A stretch of DNA of 64,000 nucleotides from Pseudomonadota bacterium (lineage in GTDB: Bacteria; Pseudomonadota; Alphaproteobacteria; Rhizobiales; Xanthobacteraceae), in the NCBI GenBank assembly GCA_023404675.1, contig JAEYAW010000032.1:1-64000 (forward strand), given 5' to 3'. This document shows positions 63,859-64,000 of this stretch, piece after piece (position 1 is the stretch's first letter; each line of letters starts with the position of its first letter). The position numbers and the translations under genes are program-made. Under the pieces are notes generated by a model. It was not told the origin of the DNA, searched no databases, and was given only the letters and a program-made list of their open reading frames with translations.

Positions 63859-64000
63859 CTGTTCCCACGCTCCTTATTCCCGGTCTGAACTGCTCCGCCG
63901 TGCTGTTTCGCGATCAGATTCCGCTGATGTGGCGGTTCGGCCCCGTGATGGTCTGCGACCACCGCAAGGCGAACACGATCTCCGGGCTGACCGATCTCGT
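63855..64000 (+). CDS. Alpha/beta hydrolase, 5' part only (cut by right edge)
   Basis: The frame starts at TTG 63855, overlapping the ATPase stop (TTGA), and runs open to the window end after 48 codons. The beginning, MTVPTLLIPGLNCSAVLFRD with the LLIPGLNCS oxyanion-region pattern (HG-like loop replaced by PGLN), and the following DHRKANTISGL resemble alpha/beta hydrolases. Being at the end of the P450-SDR-Dpp operon it may hydrolyse an ester or amide of the imported compound. Only the N-terminus is visible, so the nucleophile and the rest cannot be checked. Confidence 0.7.
   Translation, partial: MTVPTLLIPGLNCSAVLFRDQIPLMWRFGPVMVCDHRKANTISGLTDL

Overview
The window is high-GC alphaproteobacterial chromosome, most likely from a Nitrobacteraceae member (Bradyrhizobium / Rhodopseudomonas / Afipia type). 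This rests on the gene order tRNA-Leu, tig, clpP, clpX, lon, a glnB-glnA pair behind a sigma-54-type promoter, a DUF2842 gene next to a type II ctaA, and short palindromic intergenic repeats of the kind common in this family. Assignment below family level is not possible by eye. I see no rRNA, no CRISPR array, no transposase and no integrase.

Layout. 1-5.5 kb is the edge of an exopolysaccharide locus: an export lipoprotein (running off the left end), a Wzz-type co-polymerase with a decayed P-loop, a BioF2-like acyltransferase, and a polysaccharide-deacetylase fold that has lost its metal ligands. 5.5-9 kb holds DUF2842, heme A synthase, an FTR1 iron permease and a fatty-acid desaturase. 9-10.1 kb is a small lower-GC accessory pair (DUF3800 protein plus a small partner). 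10.3-16.7 kb is housekeeping: metY, a CoA-binding protein, an enoyl-CoA hydratase, a thioesterase, rplM-rpsI, a monooxygenase-fold protein and an AI-2E-type transporter. 17-21 kb is nitrogen control (glnA, glnB) and NAD(P)HX repair (nnrD, which carries three DnaA-box-like sequences at 12-bp spacing). 21-34 kb has a cupredoxin-fold protein, tRNA-Leu, the tig-clpP-clpX-lon proteostasis block, a CDF-family transporter, three small genes, tRNA-Val, a Gly/Pro-rich secreted protein, pepT and hupB.

From 34.3 kb to the right end the DNA is a dense uptake-and-catabolism region. First, an Lrp/AsnC regulator is divergent from a run of tightly packed + strand genes (35.1-47.9 kb): a cysteine-desulfhydrase-like PLP enzyme, an M20 amidohydrolase, a VOC protein, a quinone-reductase-like MDR enzyme, a thioesterase, a complete Dpp-type ABC importer, an acyl-CoA synthetase and an SDR. 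Next, a second M20 hydrolase is divergent from an IclR regulator across two palindromic operators, followed by a complete Liv-type importer. Last, a MarR regulator is divergent from a cytochrome P450, an SDR, a second complete Dpp-type importer and an alpha/beta hydrolase that runs off the right end.

Three full ABC importers, two M20 amidohydrolases, a CoA ligase, a P450, three local regulators and several dehydrogenases within 30 kb suggest scavenging of amide- or peptide-linked organic compounds. The best specific idea is that the first cluster imports an N-acylated or peptide-bound cysteine derivative, removes the acyl group with the M20 enzyme, releases sulfur and pyruvate with the PLP enzyme, and activates the freed acid with the CoA ligase. 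That is an inference from gene content only. Other items worth attention are a 7-codon minicistron made by a tandem duplication in front of a permease gene, the catalytically depleted deacetylase and co-polymerase, and a P450 lacking the I-helix acid.
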